Positions 22,898 to 34,442 of a stretch of DNA of 64,000 nucleotides are shown here, in pieces. The stretch is taken from the NCBI GenBank assembly GCA_009823395.1, contig CM020502.1:3663001-3727000 (forward strand), given 5' to 3'. Source of the DNA: Thamnaconus septentrionalis. Its lineage: Eukaryota > Chordata > Actinopteri > Tetraodontiformes > Monacanthidae. The translations under genes and the position numbers were made by a program. A model generated the notes under the pieces. The model was not told where the DNA came from. It did no database searches and was given only the letters and a program-made list of their open reading frames with translations. Every line of letters begins with the position of its first letter. The stretch's first letter is position 1.

Positions 22898-25435
22898 CTC
22901 TGGACCAGCTGCAGCACCATCAACTGTCGGAGGAGGGCAGTGTTGTGACCTGGTGCTCAGCTCTCATGGCAAAGCAGAGCTCACCCACGAACCAGCTGCA
23001 GGCCAAACAACAAATATAGACTTAAGAAATTAAGGACAAGAACAAAGTGGTAAAATTATAAAAGCACATTAGAATAGAATGGGAGAAGATAGAAGACATC
23101 TTTATTGTCACTGTGCACAGCAGTGAAAATAAAAGTGTAAAAACGATTAACACGAACAGACATAAAGGCCTAAGAAAAACTAGCTGGGTGACAGAAAGAA
23201 CTTTGTTTTATAATAAATGATCAATCAAAAAGTATCAGATAGATTGCTAATATGGTTTTCATCCAATCATATTCCAGCTAGCTTGTCTTGTCAAGTTCTA
23301 TGAAATCTGCCTTAGGCCCTCAGAATCAACACTGCAGGTGAACGGACTACAGTCTGTTGTGATAGCCAATCAGATCAGCTAGCTGGCCTTGCGTCTCACC
23401 CTGAACTCTGATTGGATAAGCACCTACGAGAGGTCAGACAGACCAAACTAACCTCAGAGATCCACCATCAATCAATCGTTTTGTTTTTGTCTTTTTGGTG
23501 TCTTAAACGGAACGGCAACAATGTGCAGTTTGATTGAAAAACTTGTTTAAGCTCACATATTGAGCTTTGCTGAAATTCTTAAAACTTTGACTTTGAAGCT
23601 AAGGTCTCAGAATTGGTGTTTACTTTGGGGTTTTGACAGTATTGATGGTATCATGAGGTATATTAATTTAGACATGACTAAGTATGTCAATAAAGGCCTA
23701 GAAGTGCGCCTGCCACTGATACGTGTACACACACGCGCAGTTACTCATGTTTATGTCTTCTCGCCCCTTCAGACAACTTCCTTTAAGATTCCCTTTAATT
23801 GCATACTTCTAAACATCTATTGACATGGCACAAATTACTCCTTTATCCATTTGGATCACACATCACCTACTTTAAACTTCCGAATGCCCCTCAATCTACA
23901 CGCCCTCCTCTGTGTTTCTCATTAGTACATATTATCATCAAATTCCCATCTCTTAACATTTTTCAGTGTTCTTTCAACAGGTGCCATTAATTAAGCTAAT
24001 GAGTCTTCTGACGTCCTATCCAGTGTAGTGGATACTGGTTACAGGGAGCATTTGCGCAGCCTTCCTGAGAATAAAATGTGCTAAATTTGCACAACAGGAA
24101 GATTTACCTCATTATTTTTGAAAGAAAGATGACGTTTCGACCACTGCAGTCTGCTCTTAACAAGTCGCTTCACGTTCGCTATGTGTCCTGCAGATGGCGA
24201 CACAGGCACACTTATGCGGAAGCATGAATTAAGCGAAATTGTTCAAATACTTTGTAGCGGGTGGCCAGACTCTATCCCCATGTAATCAGAGAAAACTTTT
24301 TAATACTCCCATTTCAGATATAAGTGATGGAAATAGCTCTGTTGCGACAGTACGTGATAATTATTAATTTTAAATTAACATCAAGCTAAAGATCAGACTC
24401 CTCTCTTGCATTAACTCCCGAAAATGGTTTTTTTTTTCTTTTGAGTTCTCTTCTTGTCATAACTTCTAATTACACACGCAGACTTCATTAAAGACTTCCT
24501 CTTATGCAGCGGCAGAGGGAGGGGAAAAAAAAGATCAGGGATTCCTCTCAAATTAGCTTGGCTTTCTCAATTAGCCAAGCAACATTTAATCAGCTCAATG
24601 TCACTCCGCTGGGATTCCTGTCTAATTCCATCCAGAGGCCCGTGGTTTAGCGCCACAGTGTGAGTTTGTGAGTGAACTTTAATGCTTGCGAACAGAACTC
24701 TATTAAAAGACAATAAATAAATTAAACAAACAAAATTGTTTCTTTCAACAACGAAGTGGAACTGTGTTTAAAAAGTTTTGTTTTTCTGTTGTTGTTTTTT
24801 TGTCTACTGTTTTTTTTTTTTTTTTTTTGAAGACTGTTGGTTTGGTTTTGAATGCTTTTGTAATAAGGTTCTCACAGAATTTTGACACAAGCATTTTGAC
24901 CATCTTAATACCTTTAAGCCCTTTAATGGACGTCCTGTTAATCAAAGTCTAATGTTTTGTCTCTTGCAACTTTTAACAAAAAATTCTTAAAATAATGCAA
25001 CAACATCGTCTTCCAGATCGTTTGATAAAAGCATGCCTGTGCTTTGATGCCAATAACAATCACAATGTTTTAATACCACTATTTAAAATGCAAATTACAT
25101 CCGAATTTTAAACGAGGCAAGGAAGACATCTAATTATAGACTCAGAGGCAGGAAAAAAACAACAACCTTTTATCACAACTACGCTTCAGATTTTTGCATC
25201 AAAAATAGTTTTCGGAGAGAGAGAAAGCAAGAGAGAGGTTATTCCAGAGTTTATTCAGGGTTGAGCTGTTAATTGCAGACAGTTTAAAGTGTAATTTTAA
25301 ATGCACAAAGTCACAAGTACAAAGATGAAAATGGAGATAGCATCTAACCAGAAATGTAGACTATGCGCAAACAAGTATGCATTATGAATGGAAATGTACA
25401 GATACAGATAAAATGTCTATATAATGTTTATATAA
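22898..25435. other. ei24 upstream region and intergenic DNA
   Basis: The ei24 start is preceded on the minus strand by a pyrimidine-rich tract and AG near 22925, so a 5' untranslated exon may lie further upstream. A CCAAT-like 'agccaatcag' sits near 23364. A short word 'atctttattgtcactgtgcac' near 23098 resembles a fish retroelement tail. T runs occur at 24430-24437 and 24810-24828. I recognise no further exon. Confidence 0.35.
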
Positions 25436-25469
25436 TGTCATCTATAACATCTTGATGTTATAGATAACA
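25436..25469. repeat. near-perfect short palindrome
   Basis: The words ATCTATAACATC and GATGTTATAGAT face each other across two bases (25440-25465), and the stem extends to 16 pairs with one mismatch. It lies about 8 bases before the inverted ei24 exon-4 copy. Confidence 0.85.
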
Positions 25470-25476
25470 TTCTCTC

Positions 25477-25677
25477 TAACCATTTCTCTCTTTTTTTTTG
25501 ATTTCTTTTTTTAGTTTGAAGTCAAATTTATAAACATTTGTGTAAAAGCATGAGAAGTAACTAATTTTTTCCCCCTTGCAGCTTAGTCTTGTGGTCATCA
25601 CCCAGGAGTTCATCCCCTGGCTGCACATTCTGACAGCAAAGATCATCAGTATGTTTGGCTGCTGGTAGAAATTCAAC
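25477..25677 (+). pseudogene. inverted duplicate of ei24 exon 4 with intron flanks
   Basis: The exon-like core at 25582-25648 is the same length (67 bp) as ei24 exon 4 (19195-19261, minus strand) and differs at four bases, all amino-acid changing (residues LSLVVITQEFIPWLHILTAK). The acceptor AG and donor GT are kept. About 100 bp of upstream intron and 30 bp of downstream intron also match, so this is a DNA-level segmental copy and not a retrocopy. It lies on the strand opposite to ei24 and 2.7 kb upstream of its first coding exon, so it cannot join the ei24 transcript. Confidence 0.92.
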
Positions 25678-25837
25678 ATGATGAGAATTTACATCGGTAT
25701 CCCTGGGCAAGGCACGCTGCTTCCCACATGCTATTACCCTTTTTTTTTTTGTTTGTTGGCCAGTAAAACATGAAATGTCAAAATTGATATTGAGATATGA
25801 CGTTTTCCTGCACAAACACATAATATAAATAAATTCA

Positions 25838-26100
25838 GTCATTCATTCATTCATCTTCTATACCCGCTTATTCCTGTTCAGGGTCACGGGGATCTGCTGA
25901 AGCCTATCCCAGCTTTCATAGGGCAAAGGCAGGGTGACACCCTGGACGAGTCGCCAGTTCATCGCAGGGCCACATAGAAACAACCATTGACCTCACATGC
26001 TTGTTTTTGGAGTGTGGGAGGAAGCCGGGAACCCGGAGAGAACCCACGCAGACACAGGGAGAACATGCAAACTCCACACAGAAAGGTCTCAGGCCCGGGC
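25838..26100 (-). mobile_element. SINE, same family as at 7219, 5'-truncated
   Basis: The reverse complement matches the body and tail of the 7219-7588 SINE ('gggataggct', 'gatgaactggcgac', 'gtttgcatgttctcc', GAAT-type tail at 25838-25852). The tRNA head is missing beyond about 26100. Confidence 0.85.
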
Positions 26101-28165
26101 TATAAATAAATTGAAACTTATAAAACACAATCATCAATCACCAAAAATGAAAAGAGTTTAATTCCACATTCCATACTACGTCCATAAGGATCCATTCAGT
26201 GACTATGACTATGAGTAAGACAAGGAAATGTTAGTTTCATGCTAGAGCTATGGCAAGCCATAGGAAAGCAAAGGCTCAAAAACGCTGCAGTCAGACAACC
26301 CTGTGAAAATCCGCCATGCAAGCATTTCACTTTGCACCATCACTTTGTTAGGAAAGACATTTGAAAAGACTGTGGCTTTCATTTTAGGTTTTATTATAGA
26401 ACAACAACTAAAACAGGTCTGTATCTTCAAAGTCAGCAGGATTGTGAGCTCTGGGAGCAAGGCGGAGGAGGCATCCTGCTTCATCAGATATACAGCCAGC
26501 AGACAGACAGCCTGCACAGGCCAGAGCAAAGAGTTGGGAGTTAAGAGGCAGCAAACTCTGCCCGGCGCAGCCTGACAAGGTCGCCGCTTTGTTGCTCGCT
26601 GAAAGAGCGTCTTACAGGCGGAGGGGGGGATCTCTTTTGTCCCACTGTCTTAGCGTGTTCTGGATCACTCGCGGTTTGCTATTATGGCTGTAAAGACTTT
26701 TTGTCCTCCAATGTGACTTTGATTAGCTTTCCTTTCACAAGCTAATCGTCGCGTGTATTAGCAATTGTGACGTCTCAAAGGGAAACTGATTCATGAAGTC
26801 CAGATGTTTGTTTCGCCGTGCACCCACTTTGCCTCCTTCCAAAAGACATTAAATAAAACAACACAGAGTCTTTTGACCATTAAACCAAGAGTCTGGAATG
26901 AAGAAAATTAAGCTCGACAAATGGGTATGGATTTTCTGAGTTTTCTGAGACCTTCTACTCAAGGAATTATTTTACTTAGATTTTGAACTTACAGTAGAAA
27001 AGTTGTCTGCCTGGCCTTCAGACCCCACTGGGATTCATCTTCATGCTTTTTTTTTTTTTAGGCGGGGAGCGGGGCAGGCTGGGTACCCTGGCTCTCTAAT
27101 AGGCCTTTAAAATTATATATTTTTAAAACTTCACACTTACCGATAAAGATCTGCAGTCTGCCTATTTTTAGCGAAGATAGCAAGTACTGTGTAGAAGAGT
27201 GTGAGAGACCAGCGAATCCCACATGGGTCAGTACAAGTGTGGCTGTTTATAGGCAAAGAAGCATCGTCTTGACCCACTGCAGTCCCCAATACTTCATCTC
27301 CTGTGATGAATGGCCCCATTAGTGAAACATTAAAAGGACCCAACACCCCAATTTTAAAAACTCGCCAGCTGCTTCATTTTAAATTGAAATAGGACGCAGC
27401 AGCTCGTGGAAAATGAGTAATGTCACCACAGTAGATGTGTCTCAAAGAGTTGGTCTACCCTTTGACTGATAATTGACCTCCGCTGCAGTTCCAGTGACAT
27501 TGACGCCCTGACAATGTAATAGATGTAGACCACTTTATTTTTCATAATGCACCATTCAAGCAGGGACTTCAAGTACATTAGATTTGGTCTGCCAGGTGTC
27601 AGGTGAAGCTGAAATCCAGCATTTTACATGACTGCAGTTTGAACAGTAAACACGATGTTGCGTTATTAAAGCTACCTGAGACGGCCGATTACACTGTAAC
27701 ATGCGGTTTTCAATTGCTTTGGAACAGAGATAATCACATAATTTACAGTGGGGCCAAAAAAATAGCTGAGAGGAAAAACAAAATACAAAGCCAACAAAGT
27801 CAACAACAACTATACTATACCAGAGGGTATTTTGAAGTTGAGGGCCAGGTCTCTTTTATCTAAGGCATCCCTAGATTCTGTAATTCTAGAAACACCCCTA
27901 ACTCAAGGTTGACAAAACTGCTACGTTTCACCTAAGTCACAAGGATTTCAAGTAACTGGTCGGTTATTTGTGACTGCTGGATAACAAGTAGGAAATAGTG
28001 TAATGTAATGTTGGGACGCACGCAGCTTTGGTGGCGAACGTTAAATTGGATCTCATTGTCATTGTGCAGAGGACAATACTGTGACTGTAGCTAGAATATT
28101 AAAAGTACGGACGTGCGCAGACAACCACAGCGGCTGTATATAAAAGTACATATACAACAAATATA
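26101..28165. other. intergenic DNA, nothing recognised
   Basis: No coding exon is identifiable. Two stretches, about 26650-26810 and 27355-27510, are less AT-rich, lack simple repeats and contain homeobox-like TAAT cores; they are candidates for conserved non-coding elements, but this cannot be judged from one genome. Confidence 0.3.
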
Positions 28166-28168
28166 TAT

Positions 28169-28216
28169 GTGTGTACACACACACACACACACAACACACA
28201 CACACACACACACACA
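28169..28216. repeat. (CA)n microsatellite
   Basis: CA repeat with one interruption (AACA near 28191). Confidence 0.93.
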
Positions 28217-29396
28217 GGTGGGTGGTGCCATTGATCTTCTTGATGAAGGTCCCCTGTAGGTCAAACACAGTGAGGGTGCTGCTATTCACTCAGAAAAGCT
28301 CTGCAACCTAATAGATCCTCATGTATTCTAGTTTGGTTGTTCATTCAGAAATAGATATTTGTTGTTGTTTCAGTGCTGAAAATTCTAAGTGTGTGTGTTT
28401 TTAATGTACCTACCAAATTATAAAAATGCAAAAAGAAAGCAAAAAAATATAACAAACAAACAAACAAAAAACACATGGCTGCATTGTGACATTGTTTTTC
28501 GGTCAGTTCATCTTTACATGGTATTAGTATACTACTATACCATTAATACTAATATTAGTTGTCATGCTGTTGGAAAAATGTAGTGTCACTGTGTAATGGG
28601 GTGAATGAGCAGCCGCTAAAAGAAAACCCCTCTGCATCACTGTCATACACTGTAAGACGCTTCAGACACTTTAGATTAATTAATCTAAAAAAGTTAATTA
28701 GCTTTATTCCAGGTGGGATTGGATACCAACTTTCTCTAACAGTTAAGGCACAATAATTCAGTGTAAAGAGATAGATAGATAGATAGATTTGTATTGTTCA
28801 TTCATATTTTCCCAACCAGGGAAATTTGAAAGACAGAAAGATACATCTTAGCAGATGTGGTTAAGGCAAATAATGAGTTTTACAGAACATCATTACATCA
28901 GGGAATAATGATGCATGTAATTAAAGGCTAGCTGCAGGCCTGCTGTGCTCACCCAGCACTGCATAGGCAGACAAACTGTGTCAAGGCAAATAGCAGTGGA
29001 AAGATACGTCATTTAATGCACTTTAGAGTTTAAGCAAACTCTGTGTAACCCATATTTACTTAATATTAGGTTAATAGCTTATCATTCAGACCTTGACTCA
29101 GTTTTTTTTCCAGTGTTATCTAGTGGTTACCGTCTGTATTTCAGTGAATTCCTTTTTGGGAATGACAATTTAATAAAATGTTTTCCATAAAGATGCCAAA
29201 ACTGGTCAGTCACCTCAAATGTAAACTTCCACAATTTGTAGTCATTTTGATTTATTATTATGTTAAGTCAGTGCATTGGATAGAAACTTGCAACGGAGAC
29301 CATATATTGTTACTTTACGAAGAACCAGATGATGCTTGGATTACTATTGCAGTGAAAGTTAAGTGGCAACATTCTGAAGTAGAATCATTAAGGTTA

Positions 29397-29662
29397 AAGT
29401 CCCAGTGATTGTCACATCCCAAAGGATGCAGAATTCGTCCTCTGCATTTGACCCATCCCCTGAGGGAGCGGGGGGCAGCAGCAGTGCCACGCCCGGGAAT
29501 CATTGGGTGATCTAACTCCCCAATTCCAAGCCCGAATACTGAGTGCCAAGCAGGGAGGCAATGGGTACCATTTCTACAGTCTTTGGTATGACTCAGCTGG
29601 GGATCAAACCCACAACCTACCAGTCTCAGGGCAGACACTCTACCACTAGACCACTGAGCTGG
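29397..29662 (-). mobile_element. tRNA-derived SINE, second family
   Basis: Read on the minus strand it begins with a tRNA-like head: 'cagtggtctagtggtag' (A-box) and 'ggttgtgggtttgatcccc' (B-box). The body reads 'gcttggaattggggagtta' and 'tgcagaggacgaattctgca'. This matches a widespread teleost SINE type and is distinct from the 7219 family. A 14-bp inverted repeat (29640-29653 with 29660-29673) sits at its head. Confidence 0.8.
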
Positions 29663-29794
29663 TCTAGTGGTAGTGGGTAGTCTGTGTGCAGCGAGACCTT
29701 CGTAATATATCAACATGCCATCTCCACACTGCTGCTAAGTCTACAAGATTATCTCGCACCAGTTTATTTAAAAAAAAAATGTTTTCTTGCAATG

Positions 29795-30010
29795 CCATGG
29801 TTAGCACTGTTGCCTGACAGCAAGGAAGTCATGGGGTCCAATCCCCCATGAGTTTGCATGATCGCCCCGTGTCTGTGTGGGTTCTGTCTGGGTTCCAAGA
29901 CATGCATGCCAGGCAAACTGGGAGCTCCAGGTTGTCAGCAGGTACCACTGATGGGTTTCTACATGGGTGGCCCTGTGATAAACTGGCAACTTATCCAGGG
30001 TGTGACCCCC
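29795..30010 (+). mobile_element. diverged copy of the 7219-type SINE
   Basis: Words in the same order as the 7219 SINE: 'ggttagcactgttgcctgac', 'agtttgcatgatcgccccgtg', 'tgggttctgtctgggttcc', 'aactggcaacttatccaggg'. Several internal deletions make it an old copy. Confidence 0.7.
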
Positions 30011-31140
30011 AACCCTGTGACATCAACAGTACACCTCTGCTCCCAGCAATCACTTCTCCATGCTGGTATTAATAGAGCATCGGGTTGGCTCCAGCAGAGT
30101 GCTCAGCTCACACTCACACTTCCTTCACACTTCACCATCACTGACTCACTCGTGTCCTGCTTTGCTAACAGCTGACTTGCATGGTTAAATATTATTGATG
30201 TAGGTGTGAGGCCTGGCCTTGTTACCTGACGACTTGTTTCTTTAGGTTCAAGTACCTGCAAATTTACCCACCTCGGTCTCTTTCACCGACTGGATGACGA
30301 GCGTTAACCCAGTGGTTCATAGGGATAAAACAACTTTTGCCAATAAATCATGAGGAAATAGTAAGAATAATGTTCTACATCTCAAACCTCATTATAATAT
30401 ATCTTAGCAACTGTCCAATAACCACATTCACAGTATTTACAAAGATGCGGGAGATTCAGTTGATACGATCGAAATGTTTGGCTTATAATGTTACACAGGG
30501 AACTAAAGCCACTTTAAGTTAGAGCAGCAGCGAGAACTGGTGTCTCCGGCGTGAGAGATAGAGAAGGATGCGCTGATGGCCAAACTGGAAGATTAATTTG
30601 CACTTTCAAACGGCGTGTGAATTATTTATGCGCACTTGAAGAGGATGTTTATTCTCTGCAATGCTGGAAGGAGGGAAAATCTTTATCTTCCGTCGCAAAA
30701 AAAAAGAAAACAATTGGGGTGTTACAGTGGAAGGATAAAAAAAATAAACCAGTGGGAGGATAAAGTATAAACCAGAGGATCTTATCAATGCGTTTAATGC
30801 TGGATATTTATTTAGACATTGTTTTTTCTTCCTAGAATCAAAGTCAACATTTACTCACTCCTCCCAACTAAGACAAAATAAATCCTCCGTCATCCTCTTC
30901 ATTTTGCTTTTGTGACTTTTATAATTTAATTTCCCTCAACTTGTTACCCCCCAGTTCTCCCACACCCACCCTCCAATTTCCTTCAACAAAGAAACATCCG
31001 CATCGGGGTGTGACTCCTGTGACGGAGTGATGAGTAAGCCGACCTTACGTGTTTGTTTGTTTTTTCCTTTTTTGTGAAAGGGCCGTTACGTTTCGGGTTT
31101 TTTTGTTTGTTTGTTTGTTTGTTTTTCTTGGCTGGGTGGG
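30011..31140. other. kcnc2 upstream flank
   Basis: No exon seen. Composition shifts from AT-rich to GC-rich toward 31140. A TGACG core ('gtgacggagtgatgag') lies near 31019. Confidence 0.3.
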
Positions 31141-31160
31141 GGTCAGGGGTAGTGGTGGAG

Positions 31161-31180
31161 GTGGGGCGGGGCGGGGTGGG
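31161..31180 (+). promoter_or_regulatory. GC-box cluster upstream of kcnc2
   Basis: Overlapping GGGGCGGGG units in a GC- and CpG-rich block of about 1.2 kb that covers the kcnc2 leader and first exon. They are likely Sp-type sites of a CpG-island promoter; no TATA box is evident. Transcription start not determinable. Confidence 0.5.
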
Positions 31181-31391
31181 ATGGAGTAGCGCGCTGACGA
31201 GCGGCTGCGCGCCTTGGCGAGGGGCAGGGACGCACAGCCGCGGCAGACGCGCGTCGGCAAGAAGAGGAAGGAGGCGAGCAGCGAGCAGCGGCGGCGCAGT
31301 CGGTGCGGAGCCAGAGCATCATCCACTCCTCCACTCCTCCACTCCTCGTCCGCCTCTGTCGGCGGAGCCAGCGGGGATCCACGACCGGGCG

Positions 31392-31394
<3 letters not shown>

Positions 31395-31452
<58 letters not shown>
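31395..31452 (+). repeat. (GA)n microsatellite in the kcnc2 leader
   Basis: Twenty-nine uninterrupted GA units about 250 bases before the kcnc2 start codon, probably in the 5' UTR or core promoter. It generates spurious long Arg/Glu and Ser/Leu open frames on both strands. Confidence 0.95.
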
Positions 31453-31459
<7 letters not shown>

Positions 31460-31685
31460 AATCACGGCCGACAGGCAAAACGATGGACGCGCCTTTCGCG
31501 TCACCTACAAGTCGCGGGTGCGACGGCTGAGCCGCTGCGCAACCCTGAAAAGGAAGGAAGGAAAAAGAAGAATCCTCCTTGAACCAGGGCTGCCCGCCGC
31601 CGCTTCCTCCAGGACCGCCGCACTCGCTCAAACTTCATCCACCCTCACCAGCCACCGCCACCCCACCCCCGCGCGCCACCGAGTC

Positions 31686-31733
31686 ATGTCTGATACAGAG
31701 CGATGGGCAAGTTTGACGACAACGAGAGGATAA
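31686..31733 (+). promoter_or_regulatory. upstream ORF overlapping the kcnc2 start codon
   Basis: An ATG at 31686, 17 bases before the kcnc2 ATG and in another frame, opens a 15-codon peptide ([15 protein letters not shown]) that stops at 31733, inside the channel's coding sequence. Its context (gagtcATGt) is weaker than that of the main ATG (gagcgATGG), allowing leaky scanning. If used, it would lower Kv3.2 output. Confidence 0.6.
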
Positions 31734-32260
31734 TCCTCAACGTCGGCGGCACCCGGCACGAGACCTACAAGAGCACCCTGAAGACCCTGCCGGGCACGCG
31801 CCTGGCCCTCCTCGCCTCCGACTCGGACATCGACTCCGTGCTGGACCAGCTGCAACAAGTCCCCGGCTTCATCGAGTACAACGCGCGCACCAACGAGTAC
31901 TTCTTCGACCGCCACCCGGGCGTCTTCGCCTACGTGCTCAACTACTACCGCACCGGGAAGCTGCACTGCCCGGCGGACGTGTGCGGGCCGCTGTTCGAGG
32001 AGGAGCTCTCCTTCTGGGGCATCGATGAGACGGACGTGGAGCCGTGCTGCTGGATGACCTACCGGCAGCACCGGGACGCCGAGGAGGCGCTGGATGTGTT
32101 CGAGCTCAACGTGGACAGCGGCGGCGACGAGGACGAGGAGGTCGGCAAGCGGCTGGGCATCGAGGACGTGACCGCCGACGGCAACGCGAGCCTGTGGCGG
32201 AAGTGGCAGCCGGTGATCTGGAATCTATTCGAGGACCCGTACTCCTCCAGGGCGGCGAGG
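31703..32260 (+). CDS. kcnc2: Kv3.2 (Shaw-type) potassium channel, first coding exon
   Basis: This exon encodes residues 1-186 of a voltage-gated potassium channel subunit for fast-spiking neurons. It opens [20 protein letters not shown], followed by [16 protein letters not shown], which is closer to KCNC2 than to KCNC1, 3 or 4 as I know them. The tetramerisation (T1/BTB) domain fills most of it and keeps the zinc motif H-x5-C-x20-CC (HCPADVC ... EPCCW). [20 protein letters not shown] and [20 protein letters not shown] are typical Shaw stretches. The exon ends after DPYSSRAAR at a GTAAGG donor in phase 0, just before the first membrane segment, as in other Kv3 genes. The transmembrane and pore exons are not in the window. 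The long proline/glycine-rich insert of mammalian Kv3.2 is replaced by a shorter segment ([18 protein letters not shown]). Confidence 0.95.
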
Positions 32261-32395
32261 GTAAGGAGGGCGCACCGCCGCGCCGCGCCGCGCCGCGCCC
32301 GGTGCGCGCTGCTCACGTCGCCTGATGGCACGGCTACTTTTAAACACTCGAAAACAACTTTATGCTTCGCAAGTCAGTCAAGTTTGGTTGGCGTG

Positions 32396-32396
<1 letters not shown>

Positions 32397-32454
<58 letters not shown>
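32397..32454. repeat. (TAA)n microsatellite
   Basis: Trinucleotide tract of about 19 units, followed by a short CAT run, 140 bases after the kcnc2 splice donor. Confidence 0.95.
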
Positions 32455-33691
32455 CATAATCATCATCATCACCACAGTGACAATCTTCTTCAACTTCTCA
32501 TTTGTAACATTCTCACATTTCATCCCACTGATTGACTCTAATCCGCGCCTGTTGTCTCAGCCAGGTGTCAGGTGCAATCGTGCACTTTCCAGCCTGTTCT
32601 CGGATCAAGGTGCAGTTGTCACCTCAGGGATAAAAAAGAAGCAGATTTTTCCACTTGCCAGCAGCAAAACGAGGTGTTAACGCAGACGTTCTCAGCTGCG
32701 GTGTATTTTCAGTGTGTAGGCCTGTGCCAAGACAGAGGCTGCATAGCCTACATTGGATGCTGCTTATTTTAGCCGTGCGTCTTCCAATCCACGCTGCCGC
32801 TGCTGCTCCTGTTACTGCAAAAGGTTTATTGTGTCGTGGTTTCTTTAACGTTCACATTTCTAGATCTCATCCATCATGCCCCCCCTCTCCCATCAGCTTC
32901 TAAAACATGCCGACGAATACAAAAAAAAAGTGTGTGGGACTTTTATCTTTCCAAAATTAGTGCAGCGCCTCACGCTGGGAATAGGAGAGATGTAAACTCA
33001 AAGGCCACATGTGGCATTGCTGTCGTTTCCTTTTTGATCGGCCCACTTTTTCACTCTGGCGCCGTGGGAGGCAGTGTGACCAATACGTTTTCTCAGAATG
33101 GAGCGCAGGCATGAGATCATAGTTGAGACAGATAACAAGTGTTGTTGTTTTAGTTTTTTTTTTTTTTTTTGGGGGGCGGGGGGTCTTAAATCTGACACAC
33201 TTCAGATCTTTGTCTAACAGCCAAAACATAGAGCGGTGAGTCAGACTCCCACCCCCCACCAAAAAAAACTATGCACAAATATCTCAATTTTTGTTGTTGT
33301 TGTGATTTTAAGTAATTTTAAGTAGCGAAAAGCACTGCCATCAAGGACCCACAGGCAGTGTTTGACAGACTGTAAGAAAATAAAAAAGACAAAATGCGTG
33401 AAGAGGGACCATAAGCTTGAGGTTTTATATGAAAAGTATGTGGCAGTGCATGCAATCCTGATGGGAAAGTCAGAAACTTCAGAACCTAAAAACAAACAAT
33501 CGCTTTATTACTCGGACTCCAATTCTGAGTCTCCTGATCATTTCTACCTCTTACCTGTGTTTAATAACCAGTTAAATCAAATGTTTAAATGACAAAAGTA
33601 TTTTTGAATCTTTTAGCTTGAACTAAACGTCCACTGTAAATACAACGTAAACGACAGATGGTCCTGAAGGCAGCGCCACGCAAAAACCAAA

Positions 33692-33719
33692 GTGTGTGTG
33701 TGTGTGTGTGTGTGTGTGT
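33692..33719. repeat. (GT)n microsatellite
   Basis: Fourteen GT units. Confidence 0.9.
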
Positions 33720-34290
33720 ACAAAGAACAAAATTCTACCTTTTCATTTTTTAATTTGCCGTACCTAAATTATGCCTCCATCAGGGCAATTATTACTACAC
33801 TCAGTTGTCATTAAGTCAGTGGAATAATTGTCCCACTAGTCTCTTCTTCTAACAGCAGACCTTACGTGAAAACAGCGAAAGAAAAAAGAGAGAGAGCATA
33901 ATGCAATTTCGTGACAGAAATAGCACTGGTTTCATTTCTGCTGCGGTTACATCATTCCTCCTCTTCATTCATCTTCATAGGGGCGGCAGCTTTAACGGGA
34001 ATACGTGCTCTTTTACACCAGATCTCACTGTTTTGGAGGAGAGCTGAATAGCGAGAGAAACCTAATATTCTGCGCGGAAGCTTCAAACCTGTTCGTTGAA
34101 GTCACAATGTGGAATCAAGCTGGAATCACTGCACTCCCAGTGTTGATTTGTTTGTTTTCTAGCGGTGTCGGTTGCTCCTCGAAATCTTGTGGTGAGTCAG
34201 ACTGACTGGCATCAGTGATCAGTTTGGCCCATCAGTCCAATCAATATTTGATTCTGTCCTCGTCTGCACAGTTTGTTACTTTAGAGCTGA

Positions 34291-34312
34291 ATGTGTGTGT
34301 GTGCGTGCGTGC

Positions 34313-34342
<30 letters not shown>
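34291..34342. repeat. (GT)n microsatellite with CG interruptions
   Basis: Alternating GT units with several GC interruptions at both ends. Confidence 0.9.
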
Positions 34343-34343
<1 letters not shown>

Positions 34344-34442
34344 CGTGTGAGGCTGTCTGACAGCCTCCACCAGAAAACTCCCCTGCAAAAGGTCACACAG
34401 AGGTGAATATTAAGGGATAAAACAAACATCACAGCAACTTAA

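Noticed and set aside
31053..31685. Long open frames across the kcnc2 leader (up to 226 codons)
   Set aside because: They run through GC-rich leader and the GA repeat, giving Arg/Glu runs, and match no family. Only the short 31686-31733 ORF is of interest, because of its position.
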